A DNA stretch of 64,000 nt from Phyllobacterium bourgognense (lineage in GTDB: Bacteria > Pseudomonadota > Alphaproteobacteria > Rhizobiales > Rhizobiaceae): assembly GCF_003337575.1 (NCBI RefSeq), contig NZ_QPJM01000012.1, positions 95,812 through 159,811 of the forward strand. Direction: 5' to 3'. The notes below the pieces were generated by a model. It was given only the letters and a program-made list of their open reading frames with translations. It searched no databases and was not told the DNA's origin. Each line of letters begins with the position of its first letter. The first letter of the stretch is position 1. A program made the translations under genes and the position numbers. This document shows positions 21,322-30,960 of this stretch, in pieces.

Positions 21322-24051
21322 TCAAGATGTCGTGTTCGCGACGAGGCCCTTCAACCGATAGAGCGCCTCCAGCGCTTCACGCGGTGTCATCTCATCCGGA
21401 TTGATAGTGGACATGGCTGCAAGCAGGCCACTATCCTTACCTTGAACAAGCTTGGGTGCCTGTCGCTTCACTTCAACTGAAAACAGAGGCAAGTCGTCGA
21501 TCAGCTTGTCGGCCTTGCCAGAGGTCTCTCCCGCTTCGAGCTGATGCAGTACGTCGCGGGCGCGATTGACAACGGCTTCCGGCAGACCAGCCAAACGTGC
21601 CACTTGCACGCCATATGATCGGTCAGCGGCGCCCTTGGCGACCTCATGCAGGAACACAACATCGCCGTCCCATTCCTTCACGCGCATGGTCACATTGCTG
21701 AGCCGTTCGAGTTTTTCTGAAAGTGCGGTCATTTCGTGGAAGTGCGTTGCAAAAATCGCCCTGCACTGGTTCTTTTCGTGCAAGTATTCAACCGCAGCCC
21801 ATGCAATCGAAAGGCCGTCGAAGGTAGCGGTACCGCGGCCGATTTCATCGAGGATGACGAGCGAATGATCGCTGGCCTGGTTGAGAATGGCGGCGGTCTC
21901 GACCATTTCCACCATGAAGGTAGAACGCCCGCGCGCAAGATCGTCCGAAGCGCCGACGCGAGAGAACAAACGATCCACAATGCCGATATGAGCAGAGCCG
22001 GCCGGAACGAACGAACCCATCTGCGCGAGAATCGCTATCAATGCGTTCTGACGCAGAAAGGTCGATTTACCGCCCATGTTCGGGCCGGTCAGCAGCCATA
22101 TTGCTCCCTTGCCAGCTCCTTCTGGAGAAAGATTGCAATCATTGGCAACGAAGGGAGCGGCGGCATGCCGGCGCAGCGATTGCTCGACAACGGGATGCCG
22201 TCCGGCCACAATCTCGAATGCAAGGCTGTCATCGACCAGCGGTCGGCAGTAGCCCTGTTCTTCGGAGAGAGCCGCCAGCGATACGGAGACGTCAAGCGCT
22301 GCCAGCGCCGCAGCACCTGCACGAATGGTGTCGGCGTTGGCCACGGTCTCATTGGTCAAGGCGTCGAAAACGCCAAGCTCGATTGAAAGCGCGCGTTCGG
22401 CGGCATTTGCTATTTTTGTCTCAAGCTCTGCTAGTTCCGTCGTAGTAAACCGCATCGCATTGGCAATGGTCTGGCGGTGGATGAACTTGCTCTTGGCCTC
22501 ATCCGTATCGGTCATGACCGAGGCATTGTTGGCGGTCACTTCGATAAAATACCCAAGCACATTATTGTGTTTGATCTTCAGCGATCTGACGCCAGTCGTT
22601 TCCATGTAGTCGGCTTGCAGGCCGGCGATGATGCGGCGCGAATGATCCCGCAGTGCCCGCATTTCGTCTAGCTCGGCATGATACGCTGTCCGGACGAACC
22701 CGCCGTCGCGTTTGAGAAGCGGCAGCTCATCGGCAAGTGCCCGGTCAAGGTGTTCGGCGAATTCCAGCGGCAATTGGCGAAGACATTCTCTCACTCGCGT
22801 GAGTTCTGTCGGCAGTTCCTCACGCTCCAGCAATTGTGCGATATCGCCGGCTGCTTCAAGACCGCGGGCGAGTGCACCCAGATCGCGCGGACCGCCGCGA
22901 CCGACTGCGAGCCGCGACAGGGCGCGGGGCATATCGGGCACGCCTTTCAGCGCTTCGCGCACCAAATCTGCAAGCGGTTGGCGAAGGAGGAAAAACGAGA
23001 TCGAATCCAGTCGTTCCGCAATCGCTGCCGGGTCAGTCAGAGGTGCGGTCAACCGTTCCGCCAGGAGCCGCGCCCCGCTACCTGTCACCGTTCTGTCGAT
23101 CGCTCGCAGCAGACTTCCTTCGCGCTTACCGGAAAGCGTGCGCAGAAGTTCAAGATTGGCACGGGTTGCTGGGTCGATGAATAGCGAGGAACCTTCCGAC
23201 TCCCGTTCTGGCCGCATCAGCGGCGGCCGTTCGGCAATCTGTGTCTTTTCGACATAGGCGATAGCACCGGAAATGGCTGAAAGCTCGGCACGCGAGAATT
23301 GGCCAAACCCATCCAGCGTGCTGACGTCAAAATAGCGCTGGATACGGCTTTCTGCCGTAGCGCTGTCAAATAAACTGGGTGGCTGCGGACTAACAGCCCG
23401 GCCGATGACATCGAAGACCGGGCGCAGATCCGGATCATGAAATACCGTATCTGCGACAATCAATTCGCGTGGATCCACACGCAAAATGTCCGCGAGCAAC
23501 CGGCCAGGATCGGTTTCGCTGACGCGGAATGTGCCGGTTGATATGTCAATCCAGGCAAGCGCAAAATGACCTTTATCCGAGCCCTTTACGCGGCCGAGCG
23601 TCATCAAATAATTGGCTTCGGATGGGTCGAGCAGTTTTTCTTCGGTAATTGTGCCGGGTGTCACCAATCGAACGACATCACGTTTGACGACGGACTTCGC
23701 GCCACGTTTCCTGGCCTCCGCAGGGTCTTCGATCTGTTCGCATACAGCAACACGAAAGCCACGCGCGATCAGCTTCTGCAGATAATCGTCGGCGGCGTGG
23801 ATCGGTACGCCGCACATGGGAATATCGTCGCCCAAATGCTTTCCACGCTTTGTCAGCGTGATGCCGAGTGCACGCGACGCCTCGACCGCATCATCGAAAA
23901 ACAATTCATAGAAATCGCCCATACGATAGAACAAGAGACTATCCGGATTCGTCGCCTTGATCTCGATATATTGCTCCATCATCGGCGTTGGTCGCGCCAA
24001 TATGTCAGCGTCGTAAGGGGACGGTTCGATAATGGCTGCCAGTTCGGCCAA
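21322..24051 (-). CDS. mutS: DNA mismatch repair protein MutS, TTG start
   Basis: Recognises mismatches and recruits MutL. The 909-residue protein has the mismatch-contact motif GDFYEL (Phe47 and Glu49), connector, lever and clamp domains, and a C-terminal ABC-type ATPase with Walker [11 protein letters not shown] near residue 655 and [12 protein letters not shown] near 735. The usual beta-clamp or C-terminal region follows. The start is TTG at 24049-24051, with AGGAGAG 6 bases upstream; the next in-frame ATG pair ([10 protein letters not shown]) would remove about 23 residues present in rhizobial homologues, so TTG is preferred. A 10-bp stem with 7-base loop lies upstream at 24120-24146. Confidence 0.95.
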   Translation of the reverse strand: MAELAAIIEPSPYDADILARPTPMMEQYIEIKATNPDSLLFYRMGDFYELFFDDAVEASRALGITLTKRGKHLGDDIPMCGVPIHAADDYLQKLIARGFRVAVCEQIEDPAEARKRGAKSVVKRDVVRLVTPGTITEEKLLDPSEANYLMTLGRVKGSDKGHFALAWIDISTGTFRVSETDPGRLLADILRVDPRELIVADTVFHDPDLRPVFDVIGRAVSPQPPSLFDSATAESRIQRYFDVSTLDGFGQFSRAELSAISGAIAYVEKTQIAERPPLMRPERESEGSSLFIDPATRANLELLRTLSGKREGSLLRAIDRTVTGSGARLLAERLTAPLTDPAAIAERLDSISFFLLRQPLADLVREALKGVPDMPRALSRLAVGRGGPRDLGALARGLEAAGDIAQLLEREELPTELTRVRECLRQLPLEFAEHLDRALADELPLLKRDGGFVRTAYHAELDEMRALRDHSRRIIAGLQADYMETTGVRSLKIKHNNVLGYFIEVTANNASVMTDTDEAKSKFIHRQTIANAMRFTTTELAELETKIANAAERALSIELGVFDALTNETVANADTIRAGAAALAALDVSVSLAALSEEQGYCRPLVDDSLAFEIVAGRHPVVEQSLRRHAAAPFVANDCNLSPEGAGKGAIWLLTGPNMGGKSTFLRQNALIAILAQMGSFVPAGSAHIGIVDRLFSRVGASDDLARGRSTFMVEMVETAAILNQASDHSLVILDEIGRGTATFDGLSIAWAAVEYLHEKNQCRAIFATHFHEMTALSEKLERLSNVTMRVKEWDGDVVFLHEVAKGAADRSYGVQVARLAGLPEAVVNRARDVLHQLEAGETSGKADKLIDDLPLFSVEVKRQAPKLVQGKDSGLLAAMSTINPDEMTPREALEALYRLKGLVANTTS

Positions 24052-24119
24052 GACGCTCTCCTGATTTCGATCAGGAGCAATCTATTCGCTAACGGGGAAT
24101 TTACACACCTCTTCCGAGT

Positions 24120-24146
24120 TCATCTGTGGCTTTTCTCCACAGATGA
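24120..24146. other. Hairpin between olsB and mutS
   Basis: Arms TCATCTGTGG (24120-24129) and CCACAGATGA (24137-24146) form a perfect 10-bp stem with a 7-base loop, between the olsB stop and the mutS start. There is no T-run on the minus-strand side, so it is a weak terminator at best; a processing or regulatory hairpin in a longer transcript is equally possible. Confidence 0.4.
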
Positions 24147-24166
24147 TCGGTTTAAGTCGAAGGTCT

Positions 24167-25072
24167 CTAGACGAAGCGCTTCGCTTCAGCAGCGTAATGG
24201 CTGACATAGCGTTCCGAAATACGGCTGACTGGCAGAATAATGAAGACATCGGTTGTACCAAAGTCATGGTCGACCACGGCACCATCGCCAATCATCGCGC
24301 CAAGCCTCAAATAGCCCTTGACCAACGGCGGCATGGCGAAGAGAGCCACTTTTGGATTGATCGCTTCATTCGGAACGAGATCCATCGCATGGTAAAGCGC
24401 GGGCAATGCGCAAACGTCCCAGTCGGGTGTCGCACGGCAATTATGCTGCAGGAAGGACAGCGGCAGTGCGTGCGCCGCAGGAACCGTTCCCTGGAAGGAT
24501 GCGCAGCCAAACATCACACCGATCGAATGATGGCGGCAATAGGTCCAAATCCCCTGCCAAAGCAATTCGACCGTTCGCTTCGACCGGTATTCCGGGAGGA
24601 CACAGGAACGGCCAAGCTCAAGAAAGCGCAATTCCGGCTTGGCGGTAACAAGCCGTTCGATCGAAAATTCGCTGGCTGAATAGAAACCGCCGGTTTCGAA
24701 AGCTTTTTCGGAGCGCAACAGACGATAGGTGCCTACAATCTGCTTGTGTTTTGGGCCGGCTATTGAGGTGTCATAGACAAGGAGATGATCGCAAAAGGGA
24801 TCGAAACGGTCTGCATCACGCTGCTCCATCGTGGCAGAACCTTTGGCACCCAATTCGTCAAAAAAAACCTTGAAGCGCAATTGTTGTGACGAAGCGATTT
24901 CATCTTCCGTTTGCGCGAGGCAAACCTCCATCGTGCCGATGCGTCCAAGCACCGATGCAAGGTGTGGCGCCGTAAACGGCGAGGGAGTTGAATCAACGTG
25001 CGACATCACGCGTTGATCTTTAGTGATTGAAGCCGATTCAAGCAAGGCGATGGTCATATCGATTTGGCTCAT
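24167..25072 (-). CDS. olsB: L-ornithine N-alpha-acyltransferase (ornithine lipid synthesis), OlsB type
   Basis: A 301-residue acyltransferase of the GNAT/hemolysin-like family that transfers a 3-hydroxy fatty acid from acyl carrier protein to ornithine, giving the lyso-form of ornithine lipids. Motifs resembling rhizobial OlsB are LGRIGTMEVCLAQTEDEI, QQLRFKVFFDELGA, DPFCDHLLVYD, FLELGRSCVLPEYRSKRTVELLW and GCASFQGT. Two starts compete: ATG at 25072 and ATG at 25057, the latter giving the MTIALLES start that resembles known OlsB proteins. The gene lies between lspA and mutS; an olsB gene near mutS is recalled from Sinorhizobium, supporting the call. The acyl-ACP O-acyltransferase OlsA is not in this window. 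Confidence 0.82.
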   Translation of the reverse strand: MSQIDMTIALLESASITKDQRVMSHVDSTPSPFTAPHLASVLGRIGTMEVCLAQTEDEIASSQQLRFKVFFDELGAKGSATMEQRDADRFDPFCDHLLVYDTSIAGPKHKQIVGTYRLLRSEKAFETGGFYSASEFSIERLVTAKPELRFLELGRSCVLPEYRSKRTVELLWQGIWTYCRHHSIGVMFGCASFQGTVPAAHALPLSFLQHNCRATPDWDVCALPALYHAMDLVPNEAINPKVALFAMPPLVKGYLRLGAMIGDGAVVDHDFGTTDVFIILPVSRISERYVSHYAAEAKRFV

Positions 25073-25165
25073 CCAGGAGATTTATCGGTATTCGTTCGTT
25101 CGTTGAATACAACAATTGGATGACGGCTACATGACGTGACAATGGGCTAATTACCCAGTTTCGCT

Positions 25166-25669
25166 TCAATTTTTGCCGGTTTGCCCGCCGCCCGTCCGCC
25201 GGTCGCGCAACCAGACAAAAATTTCCTCGATTACAACCAATGCTGCGCCAACCGATATGTAAGCGTCAGCGAGATTGAAGACGGCAAACGACCATGACGG
25301 CAGGTGGAAAAGAAAATAATCTATGACATACCCATGTAGGATGCGGTCGATGAGATTGCCCATCGCACCACCAATGATAAGGGCAAAACCAAACCGTGAA
25401 ATCCAGCGCGTGGACGCCGTGCTCCACCACAGATAACTGACAAAACAAATGACGATGATCGTCAGGGCTATCAGCGCTGTATCACCGAACCCGCTTAACA
25501 TCGAGAAGGCGATCCCATCATTGTGCACGCGAAATAACGCGAGAAAAGGCAGGAGATCGATTTGCTGCTGATAGTCCATGCCGGTCTCGATGAGATACTT
25601 GACGATCTGATCACTGAACGTGGCGAAGGCGATGATAGCCAGAAGACTGTAGAATGCTTTGCTTTTCAT
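25166..25669 (-). CDS. lspA: Lipoprotein signal peptidase (signal peptidase II)
   Basis: Cleaves prolipoprotein signal peptides before the diacylated cysteine in the inner membrane. The 167-residue protein has four hydrophobic segments, the motif [21 protein letters not shown] (100-109) followed by GYVIDYF, and FNLADAYI (131-138); the two catalytic aspartates lie in the last two blocks. The C-terminal tail is short and basic. It starts 12 bases after the stop of the SpoU methyltransferase gene, pointing to one operon. Confidence 0.95.
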   Translation of the reverse strand: MKSKAFYSLLAIIAFATFSDQIVKYLIETGMDYQQQIDLLPFLALFRVHNDGIAFSMLSGFGDTALIALTIIVICFVSYLWWSTASTRWISRFGFALIIGGAMGNLIDRILHGYVIDYFLFHLPSWSFAVFNLADAYISVGAALVVIEEIFVWLRDRRTGGGQTGKN

Positions 25670-25681
25670 AAATCCATTTTC

Positions 25682-26551
25682 TCAAATGTCAGGGGCAAGT
25701 TTCAATGCGTCGCGCCGGATCTCGAACAACATGACGCCGGTCGCAATGGCGAGATTGAGCGAATCGGCACGGCCCTCCTGCGGGATACGCGCGAGCTTGT
25801 CGCAGGATGAAGCCAATTGATCCGGCAAGCCCTGTTGCTCGTTCCCCATTAACAAAACGACCGGTTTATTGGCATAGGGGATCGTTCGATAATCGACGGC
25901 ACCTTTCAGATGTGTTCCAACAACTAGGCCAGAGAAACCTTTTCGCCAGGAGAGAAACTCGGCTTCAGTCGCGCGTATGACAGGCATTGCAAATACCGAG
26001 CCCATCGTGGCTCGGATCGTTTCCAGCGAGAACGGATCAGTGGTGTCCCCAATGAGAATGATGCCCTTTGCGCCTGCTGCGTCCGCGGTTCGAATAATCG
26101 TGCCGAGATTTCCGGGATCGCGCACACGGTCGAGTGCCACATAGACCTCATTGCCTTGCGGTTTGATCGCCGGCAAGGACTGCACCTTCTGTTCGAAAAC
26201 ACCGACAACCATTTGCGGGTTATCGCGACGCGTTATGGCAGCAATAACCTTTTCACTGACCTCAAGGACGTCGCCGCCCTTGGCGATGGTGCGCGCGGCT
26301 ACTGGCTCTACCAGCGAATTGCCCTTGCCTGCTTTTGAATAAACGAGGGTCTTGATTGTCCAGCCCAGGTCAAGGGCATCAATGACGAGTTTCAGTCCTT
26401 CGGCGAGGAAAAGGCCCTGCTGGTCGCGGAATTTTTTGATCGCCAACGAGCGTAAGTCCTTGACGATCGGATTGGTGAGGCTGGTGACCTCCTTGACCCT
26501 GCCAGGGCGAACCAGTCCGCTGCCGCGCCGATGATCATCCTGGTTGTTCAT
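25682..26551 (-). CDS. TrmH/SpoU-family RNA 2'-O-methyltransferase
   Basis: A 289-residue SPOUT methyltransferase, likely acting on rRNA. The N-terminal substrate-binding domain (SLTNPIVKDLRSLAIKKFRD, then FLAEGLKLVIDAL) is of the RlmB/SpoU_sub_bind type; the C-terminal domain has the three SpoU motifs: NLGTIIRTADAAGAKG, LLMGNEQQGLP and IPQEGRADSLNLAIATGVML, which make the trefoil-knot SAM site. The start ATG at 26549-26551 shares its A with the TGA stop of the upstream methyltransferase gene (TGATG), so translation is coupled. The frame is open well upstream but that part overlaps the neighbour and has no family similarity. The exact target base is unknown. Confidence 0.9.
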   Translation of the reverse strand: MNNQDDHRRGSGLVRPGRVKEVTSLTNPIVKDLRSLAIKKFRDQQGLFLAEGLKLVIDALDLGWTIKTLVYSKAGKGNSLVEPVAARTIAKGGDVLEVSEKVIAAITRRDNPQMVVGVFEQKVQSLPAIKPQGNEVYVALDRVRDPGNLGTIIRTADAAGAKGIILIGDTTDPFSLETIRATMGSVFAMPVIRATEAEFLSWRKGFSGLVVGTHLKGAVDYRTIPYANKPVVLLMGNEQQGLPDQLASSCDKLARIPQEGRADSLNLAIATGVMLFEIRRDALKLAPDI

Positions 26552-27663
26552 CAAGCGCTCCAGCGGCTGAAAAGAGAGGTGGAAAGGGCACGATCGGATG
26601 AACGCTCCCGCAGGATAAGCTCGCCTGACTCGACCTTTCCTCCAAGCCCGGTAAACGCATCGCGCATCAATTCGTGGATCGCAAAAAACGAAGCGCGGAT
26701 TGAATAGGCGGTCAGAACGACAGCGAGCGGCTTTGGCGTGAGGATCGAACGGCAAAGATCGACCATGTCCGGCAGATTGTCGAAAAGCTGCCAAACTTCA
26801 CCATTGGGACCGCGCCCATAGGCGGGCGGGTCGAGAAGAATGATGTCGTAGCCACTGCCGCGCCGCTCTTCGCGCGCGACGAATTTCATTGCGTCTTCGC
26901 ATATCCAGCGAATGGGTTTGCTGGAGAGCCCTGCCATCTCCTGATTTTCCCGCGCCCAGACAATAGCTTTCTTCGAAGCATCGACATGCGTTACCTCGGC
27001 TCCCGCTCGCGCAGCGACAAGGGATGCGACCCCTGTATAACCGAAAAGATTAAGCACCTTGACCGGGCGTTTGGCGTCGCGGATCAGCTGGTCCATGTGT
27101 GACCAATGCGTGCCTTGTTCAGGAAAAACGCCGACGTGCCGGAACGACGTAAAGCGTCCGAAAAACGGGATGCCGTCAAAGGCAAGCGGCCACGTTTCAC
27201 CAAGCGGAACTTTTGGAAAATGCCAACGTCCGACGCCCTCCTCATCCGTATTGCCGGTGAATATCGCGTCGGCCATGTCCCACTTCGTTCTGTCCCAAGC
27301 AGGTAGCCAGATTGCCTGTCCTTCTGGGCGGACGATGCGGTAGGGGCCGTATTGTTCCAGCTTGAGGCCATTGCCGCTGTCAAGCAGGGCATAGTCGTCG
27401 GAAGGCGAGGTTTCGAGGATGAGGCCGGTTCGCTCCTGAGGGCGTACGCCGGTACGGCGAGTCAAAACGCGCTTTGGAGCCGCTTCCAAACGAGGCGCGG
27501 ATTTTTGCTGAGGATCGATATCGGTGACGCGGGGTGCTTTGGCAAATTGCGGCCGCGGCTTCACTGCGGTTTGCCGATGCGCCGCTCCTTTCGGAGCGCT
27601 CGCTTTCGGACCGAGCCCTTTTGCCTTCCTGATTTTTCCGCCAGACGATTTCAAGCCGTGCAC
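26551..27663 (-). CDS. Class I SAM-dependent rRNA methyltransferase (RlmI/RsmB-like fold)
   Basis: A 370-residue putative RNA cytosine/guanine methyltransferase. The C-terminal Rossmann domain shows the SAM motif LNLFGYTGVASLVAARAGAE followed by VTHVDASKKAIVWARENQ, and the catalytic-type ILLDPPAYGRGP. The N-terminal 70 residues are basic and low-complexity (KASAPKGAAHRQTAVKPRPQ), and the annotated start is GTG at 27661-27663 without a good ribosome site, so the true start may lie further in. It overlaps the SpoU gene by one base. The pair of RNA methyltransferases followed by lspA looks like one operon; the target site is unknown. Confidence 0.82.
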   Translation of the reverse strand: MHGLKSSGGKIRKAKGLGPKASAPKGAAHRQTAVKPRPQFAKAPRVTDIDPQQKSAPRLEAAPKRVLTRRTGVRPQERTGLILETSPSDDYALLDSGNGLKLEQYGPYRIVRPEGQAIWLPAWDRTKWDMADAIFTGNTDEEGVGRWHFPKVPLGETWPLAFDGIPFFGRFTSFRHVGVFPEQGTHWSHMDQLIRDAKRPVKVLNLFGYTGVASLVAARAGAEVTHVDASKKAIVWARENQEMAGLSSKPIRWICEDAMKFVAREERRGSGYDIILLDPPAYGRGPNGEVWQLFDNLPDMVDLCRSILTPKPLAVVLTAYSIRASFFAIHELMRDAFTGLGGKVESGELILRERSSDRALSTSLFSRWSA

Positions 27664-27722
27664 CCTCGCAGTTGATTGGATGTTTCCTATGTCAAGAGGA
27701 GGGAAGGCGAAAGCAAAAACGT

Positions 27723-28697
27723 TCAGGCGGAAGCCGAGATCGCCCTTTCATAAATCAAAATGCCCGCCGCAAGGTCTTCCAGAGCGGCGCCAACCGATTT
27801 GAACAGCGTGATTTCGCTCGGGGATTGGCGCCCCTTGATCGTGCCGCGCGTCAGGTCAAAAAGATCGCCGATGACATGGCTTTCGGTGATGACGCCCGCC
27901 TTGATCGGTTGCACGATATCACCGCCCTCCTTCAGCGCACCGTCCTTGGTATCGACAAAAACGCGCGCCCGTTTGACGCATTCGTCATCGCTTTCGCGCA
28001 TCGAAGGCGTGAATGCTCCAATGAGATCCACATGGGCGCCGGGTTTCAAGTGTTCGCCAAGGATCAATGGTTCAGTCGAAAGCGTGCCGGCAGTTATGAT
28101 ATCGGCTTCGGCGATTGCCTCATGCTTGTCGTTCACAGCCTTGGCGTTGAAGCCATCCGCAGCGAGTTCTGCAGCAACTTTCTCGGCACCAGCGAGGTTG
28201 CGGTTCCAGATGGATATTTTCGTGATAGGACGGATGGCACTGTGCGCGCGTGCGAGAAATCCCGAAAGCGCACCCGCTCCGAGCACGACGAGATTGGACG
28301 CATCTTCACGAGCCAGATACCGAGCTGCGAGCGCCGATGCGCCTGCAGTGCGCCACAGGGTAAGCCGCTGTCCGTCAATGAGCGCCTGCGGTTCGCCGGT
28401 CTTGCCGTCAAGCAAAAGATACACACCCATGACAGCTGGTTTCGAAATGGCACCATTGTCCGGGGATACGGTAACGATCTTCACACCCATATAGCCTTTT
28501 GAGGAATCCCCCAAAGCGTTGAAGTCGGACCAGGCAGGCATCAGCAGCAGCGTGGAAGCGGCGCCATCCGGGCGATTGACGGTGTGATGATGGCGTACAG
28601 GCTGAATCACTCCCTGACGGAAAGCCTGTTCGAGTGCGTCGATCATATCCGGCCACTTCAATAGCCCATCGACCTCGGCCGGGGAGATCAGTTTCAT
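27723..28697 (-). CDS. Ornithine cyclodeaminase / mu-crystallin family protein
   Basis: A 324-residue NAD(P)-binding protein of the OCD/mu-crystallin family, whose members include ornithine cyclodeaminase, alanine dehydrogenases and imine reductases. Seen: KGYMGVKIVTVSPDN, then PQALIDGQRLTLWRTAGASALAARYLAR (substrate site with the conserved Arg-Thr-Ala), the Rossmann motif LVVLGAGALSGFLARAH, and DLIGAFTPSMRESDDECV. The precise substrate cannot be fixed from sequence. The ATG at 28695-28697 has AAGGATATGAA upstream. A MITE-like element begins 21 bases above the start codon, so any promoter must be inside it or the gene is read from lapA/ihfB upstream. Confidence 0.85.
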   Translation of the reverse strand: MKLISPAEVDGLLKWPDMIDALEQAFRQGVIQPVRHHHTVNRPDGAASTLLLMPAWSDFNALGDSSKGYMGVKIVTVSPDNGAISKPAVMGVYLLLDGKTGEPQALIDGQRLTLWRTAGASALAARYLAREDASNLVVLGAGALSGFLARAHSAIRPITKISIWNRNLAGAEKVAAELAADGFNAKAVNDKHEAIAEADIITAGTLSTEPLILGEHLKPGAHVDLIGAFTPSMRESDDECVKRARVFVDTKDGALKEGGDIVQPIKAGVITESHVIGDLFDLTRGTIKGRQSPSEITLFKSVGAALEDLAAGILIYERAISASA

Positions 28698-28718
28698 TTC
28701 ATATCCTTGACGGTTGTT

Positions 28719-28990
28719 TTAGGTCGTAAACTCATAAATCTGGTGGAAATGGCGCCTGAAACGGCAAGAAGAGGCGAGGAGAGACGCGAAGGGCGGGGTC
28801 TTTCCCCCGGCCGAGCGGTTCGATATGGCAGCTTGAAGCCGTTTCGGCGTCCGGAGGATATGGTCCATCTTCCCGGCAACATCGTCGCAAAGGACTTGAA
28901 AATGGATAAACATTTCCGTCGCCTTTGCTCCTTGTATCCGAAAAGATGACCTCATTCCATTTCCACCAGATTTATGAGTTCACGACCTAA
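28719..28990. mobile_element. MITE-like non-autonomous element with 34-bp terminal inverted repeats
   Basis: Terminal arms 28719-28752 (TTAGGTCGTAAACTCATAAA at the outer end) and 28957-28990 are inverted copies with one mismatch in 34. At both ends the outer bases read TA next to GGTCGT, consistent with a TA target duplication as made by IS630/Tc1-mariner or some IS5-group elements; in that reading the element proper is GGTCGT...ACGACC at 28723-28986 or so. The inside, about 200 bp, holds no transposase domain; open frames of up to 80 codons span it but are unsupported. It is inserted between the cyclodeaminase gene and the lapA-like gene, and its right end forms the lapA-like stop codon. Confidence 0.72.
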
Positions 28991-29319
28991 TGGAGTGAAG
29001 GAAGGTTTGGCGTAGACTGTGTCTCGGCCGACGCCTTGCGAGCTTCCTTGCGCAATAACTCCGCTTCGAGCTTGCGCTGACGGGCAAGTTTTCGATGTTT
29101 GCCCTGATTATACCAAGTTGCCAAGCTCCCGAGGATCAAACCGAGTATCAGAGAGGCAAACAACCAGACGAAAAGCGGAGCGGAGTAGGAGAGGGCAGGA
29201 TTACCCGGGTTAAAAGGATCGATTGTGAACGATATTGCCTCGCGATTTGCTACTGACAGGGCAATCAGGATGACGGCAAGCGGCACCAGAATGAGGACAA
29301 TGACAATACGATTGATCAT
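28987..29319 (-). CDS. LapA-domain (DUF1049) small inner-membrane protein
   Basis: A 110-residue protein with two membrane segments (about residues 4-24, VLILVPLAVILIALSVANRE, and about 43-65 ending LGLILGSLATW) and a basic, alanine-rich coiled C-terminal tail (KLARQRKLEAELLRKEARKA). Relatives of LapA/LapB assist LPS assembly control in enterobacteria, but small alphaproteobacterial members are not characterised. Start at ATG 29317-29319 with AGGAGAG upstream. The stop codon TAG is built from the TA insertion site and first G of the adjacent MITE, so the original C-terminus may have been different. It follows ihfB on the same strand. Confidence 0.85.
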   Translation of the reverse strand: MINRIVIVLILVPLAVILIALSVANREAISFTIDPFNPGNPALSYSAPLFVWLFASLILGLILGSLATWYNQGKHRKLARQRKLEAELLRKEARKASAETQSTPNLPSLH

Positions 29320-29358
29320 ATTTCTCTCCTGCAACCCTGATGCTTGGACGACGCCTCG

Positions 29359-29643
29359 CTAGCCGTTGCCATTCAGCCTGTCGCGCAATTCTTTGCCGGT
29401 TTTGAAGAAGGGCACCCACTTTTCCTCAACGTCGACGCTTTCGCCGGTGCGCGGGTTACGTCCGCTGCGCGCTGGGCGGTTCTTGACGGAGAATGCGCCG
29501 AAGCCACGCAGCTCGACCCGATTGCCCTCGGCAAGCGCATCGGTGATCTCGTCAAAGATGGCGCCGACGATGTTCTCCACATCACGCTGAAACAAATGCG
29601 GATTGCGGTTGGCAATGATCTGCACGAGCTCTGATTTGATCAC
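29359..29643 (-). CDS. ihfB: Integration host factor subunit beta, GTG start
   Basis: A 94-residue DNA-bending protein of the HU/IHF family; with IhfA it bends DNA at promoters, including those read by sigma-54. [22 protein letters not shown] is the N-terminal dimer half, and [28 protein letters not shown] holds the DNA-binding beta arm with the NPRTG tip and intercalating proline. The start codon is GTG at 29641-29643, with AAGGG upstream. The gene lies between sppA and the LapA-like gene on one strand, an order common in Rhizobiales. Confidence 0.95.
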   Translation of the reverse strand: MIKSELVQIIANRNPHLFQRDVENIVGAIFDEITDALAEGNRVELRGFGAFSVKNRPARSGRNPRTGESVDVEEKWVPFFKTGKELRDRLNGNG

Positions 29644-29734
29644 AGCGAAATCCCTTCCGGTTCAAGATCAGGAGGACAAGGTCAAAAAGCACTAACCTGA
29701 ATACTATGTCACTGATCTTATGAGTTTAATATCC

Positions 29735-30733
29735 TTATTGCGCGCCGACAGGCTTGCCGTCAACGTGCCAAACAGAAACGAGTCCGTCAAGGAACATGCG
29801 ATCACCTGTCAATTCGCGCAGCACCCCTGCACTTTCTTCCGGAAGGCCGAGATATCTGGTCAGCATTTCAAGGGCGGAATGCGAAAAAAACATACCGAGG
29901 GAGGACTTCTCGACGGGCTTCCATTCGACGACTGGAAGTTTGGCATCGATACCTTTTGTTTTGAGCCAGGCGATTGCCTTGTCTTCGCCGCCAAGTTCGT
30001 CAATCAGTTTGTTGGCAACCGCCTGGCGACCTGTAAAGACTGATCCGTCGGCCAGGGCCAAAGCTTGCTCGTGCGTGAATTTACGCCGCTCCTGGACCAG
30101 ACCGACAAACCAGTCATAGGAATCAATGATCATACGATGAATCATCGCCTTCGCTTCGTCGCTCGCCGGATTGAAAAAATTGGGTTCTGCCTTAAGCGGG
30201 CTGGATTTGATCGTTTCGACTTTCACCCCTATCTTGGTCAAGAGCTCAGAAATATCAGGATACTGGAAAAGCACACCAATGGAGCCGATAATCGAGGACT
30301 GGCGCGCCACGATGTGATCGGTCGCACTCGCAATCATGTACCCGGCCGAAGCCGCCAGCGTTCCGACTTGGGCAACGACAGGCTTCTTCAGGGCGAGCTT
30401 GCGGACAGCTTCATAGATAGCTTCACCGCCGGCCGTTGTTCCCCCAGGTGAATCGACGGAGAGGATCACGCCCTTGACCGCGGCAGAATCCTCCACGTCC
30501 TTTAGACGCTTAAGCAGTTCATCATTTTCAAAAATCGTGCCCTCAACGCGAACCTTGGCGATATGCGGCGCTGATTTACCGGAAAACCCATCGGAGCCGG
30601 CATTAAAAAAATAAAGTGAAATCAATGCAAGGGCGATGAGCAGGAGCGTGAAAGCGCGCCAAAATGTCAATTTCCTGCGAAGCCGTCGTCTCTCGATAAT
30701 TGCATCAGCAGCGTTTGCCATCGTCCTATCCAT
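29735..30733 (-). CDS. sppA: Signal peptide peptidase SppA (S49 family), short form
   Basis: A 332-residue membrane-bound serine protease that degrades released signal peptides. A basic N-terminus precedes one membrane anchor (about 24-44). The S49 domain has the catalytic Ser129 in LAASAGYMIAS and Lys181 in SSPLKAEPNFF, with VDSPGGTTAGGEAIYEA (93-109) and SIIGSIGVLFQ. It is the short, single-domain form rather than the double-length E. coli protein. Two ATG starts four codons apart (30733 and 30721) are both possible. ihfB lies 91 bases downstream on the same strand. Confidence 0.93.
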   Translation of the reverse strand: MDRTMANAADAIIERRRLRRKLTFWRAFTLLLIALALISLYFFNAGSDGFSGKSAPHIAKVRVEGTIFENDELLKRLKDVEDSAAVKGVILSVDSPGGTTAGGEAIYEAVRKLALKKPVVAQVGTLAASAGYMIASATDHIVARQSSIIGSIGVLFQYPDISELLTKIGVKVETIKSSPLKAEPNFFNPASDEAKAMIHRMIIDSYDWFVGLVQERRKFTHEQALALADGSVFTGRQAVANKLIDELGGEDKAIAWLKTKGIDAKLPVVEWKPVEKSSLGMFFSHSALEMLTRYLGLPEESAGVLRELTGDRMFLDGLVSVWHVDGKPVGAQ

Positions 30734-30960
30734 TCGCTCTCAAACCAGGGTCAGTTATTCTTTGCGATATCATTTCGCCGAAGTCCAGACTTGCTGCGGG
30801 CACTTGCTCGGCAGTTTGGACCTTGTATCTCGTCAAACGACGGCATACTTGTTGCACTGAGTGCAACTTGTGCGACGGGTACTTATCCATTTCATCGAAA
30901 AATAACCATATTGGCGTTCAACTAGCCATTATATTGTAATCGGTAAACACAACCAGACCT

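Noticed and set aside
28707..28949. 80-codon frame within the MITE-like element as a possible transposase remnant
   Set aside because: No DDE or DEDD motif, no similarity I can name, and the frame includes the terminal repeat itself.
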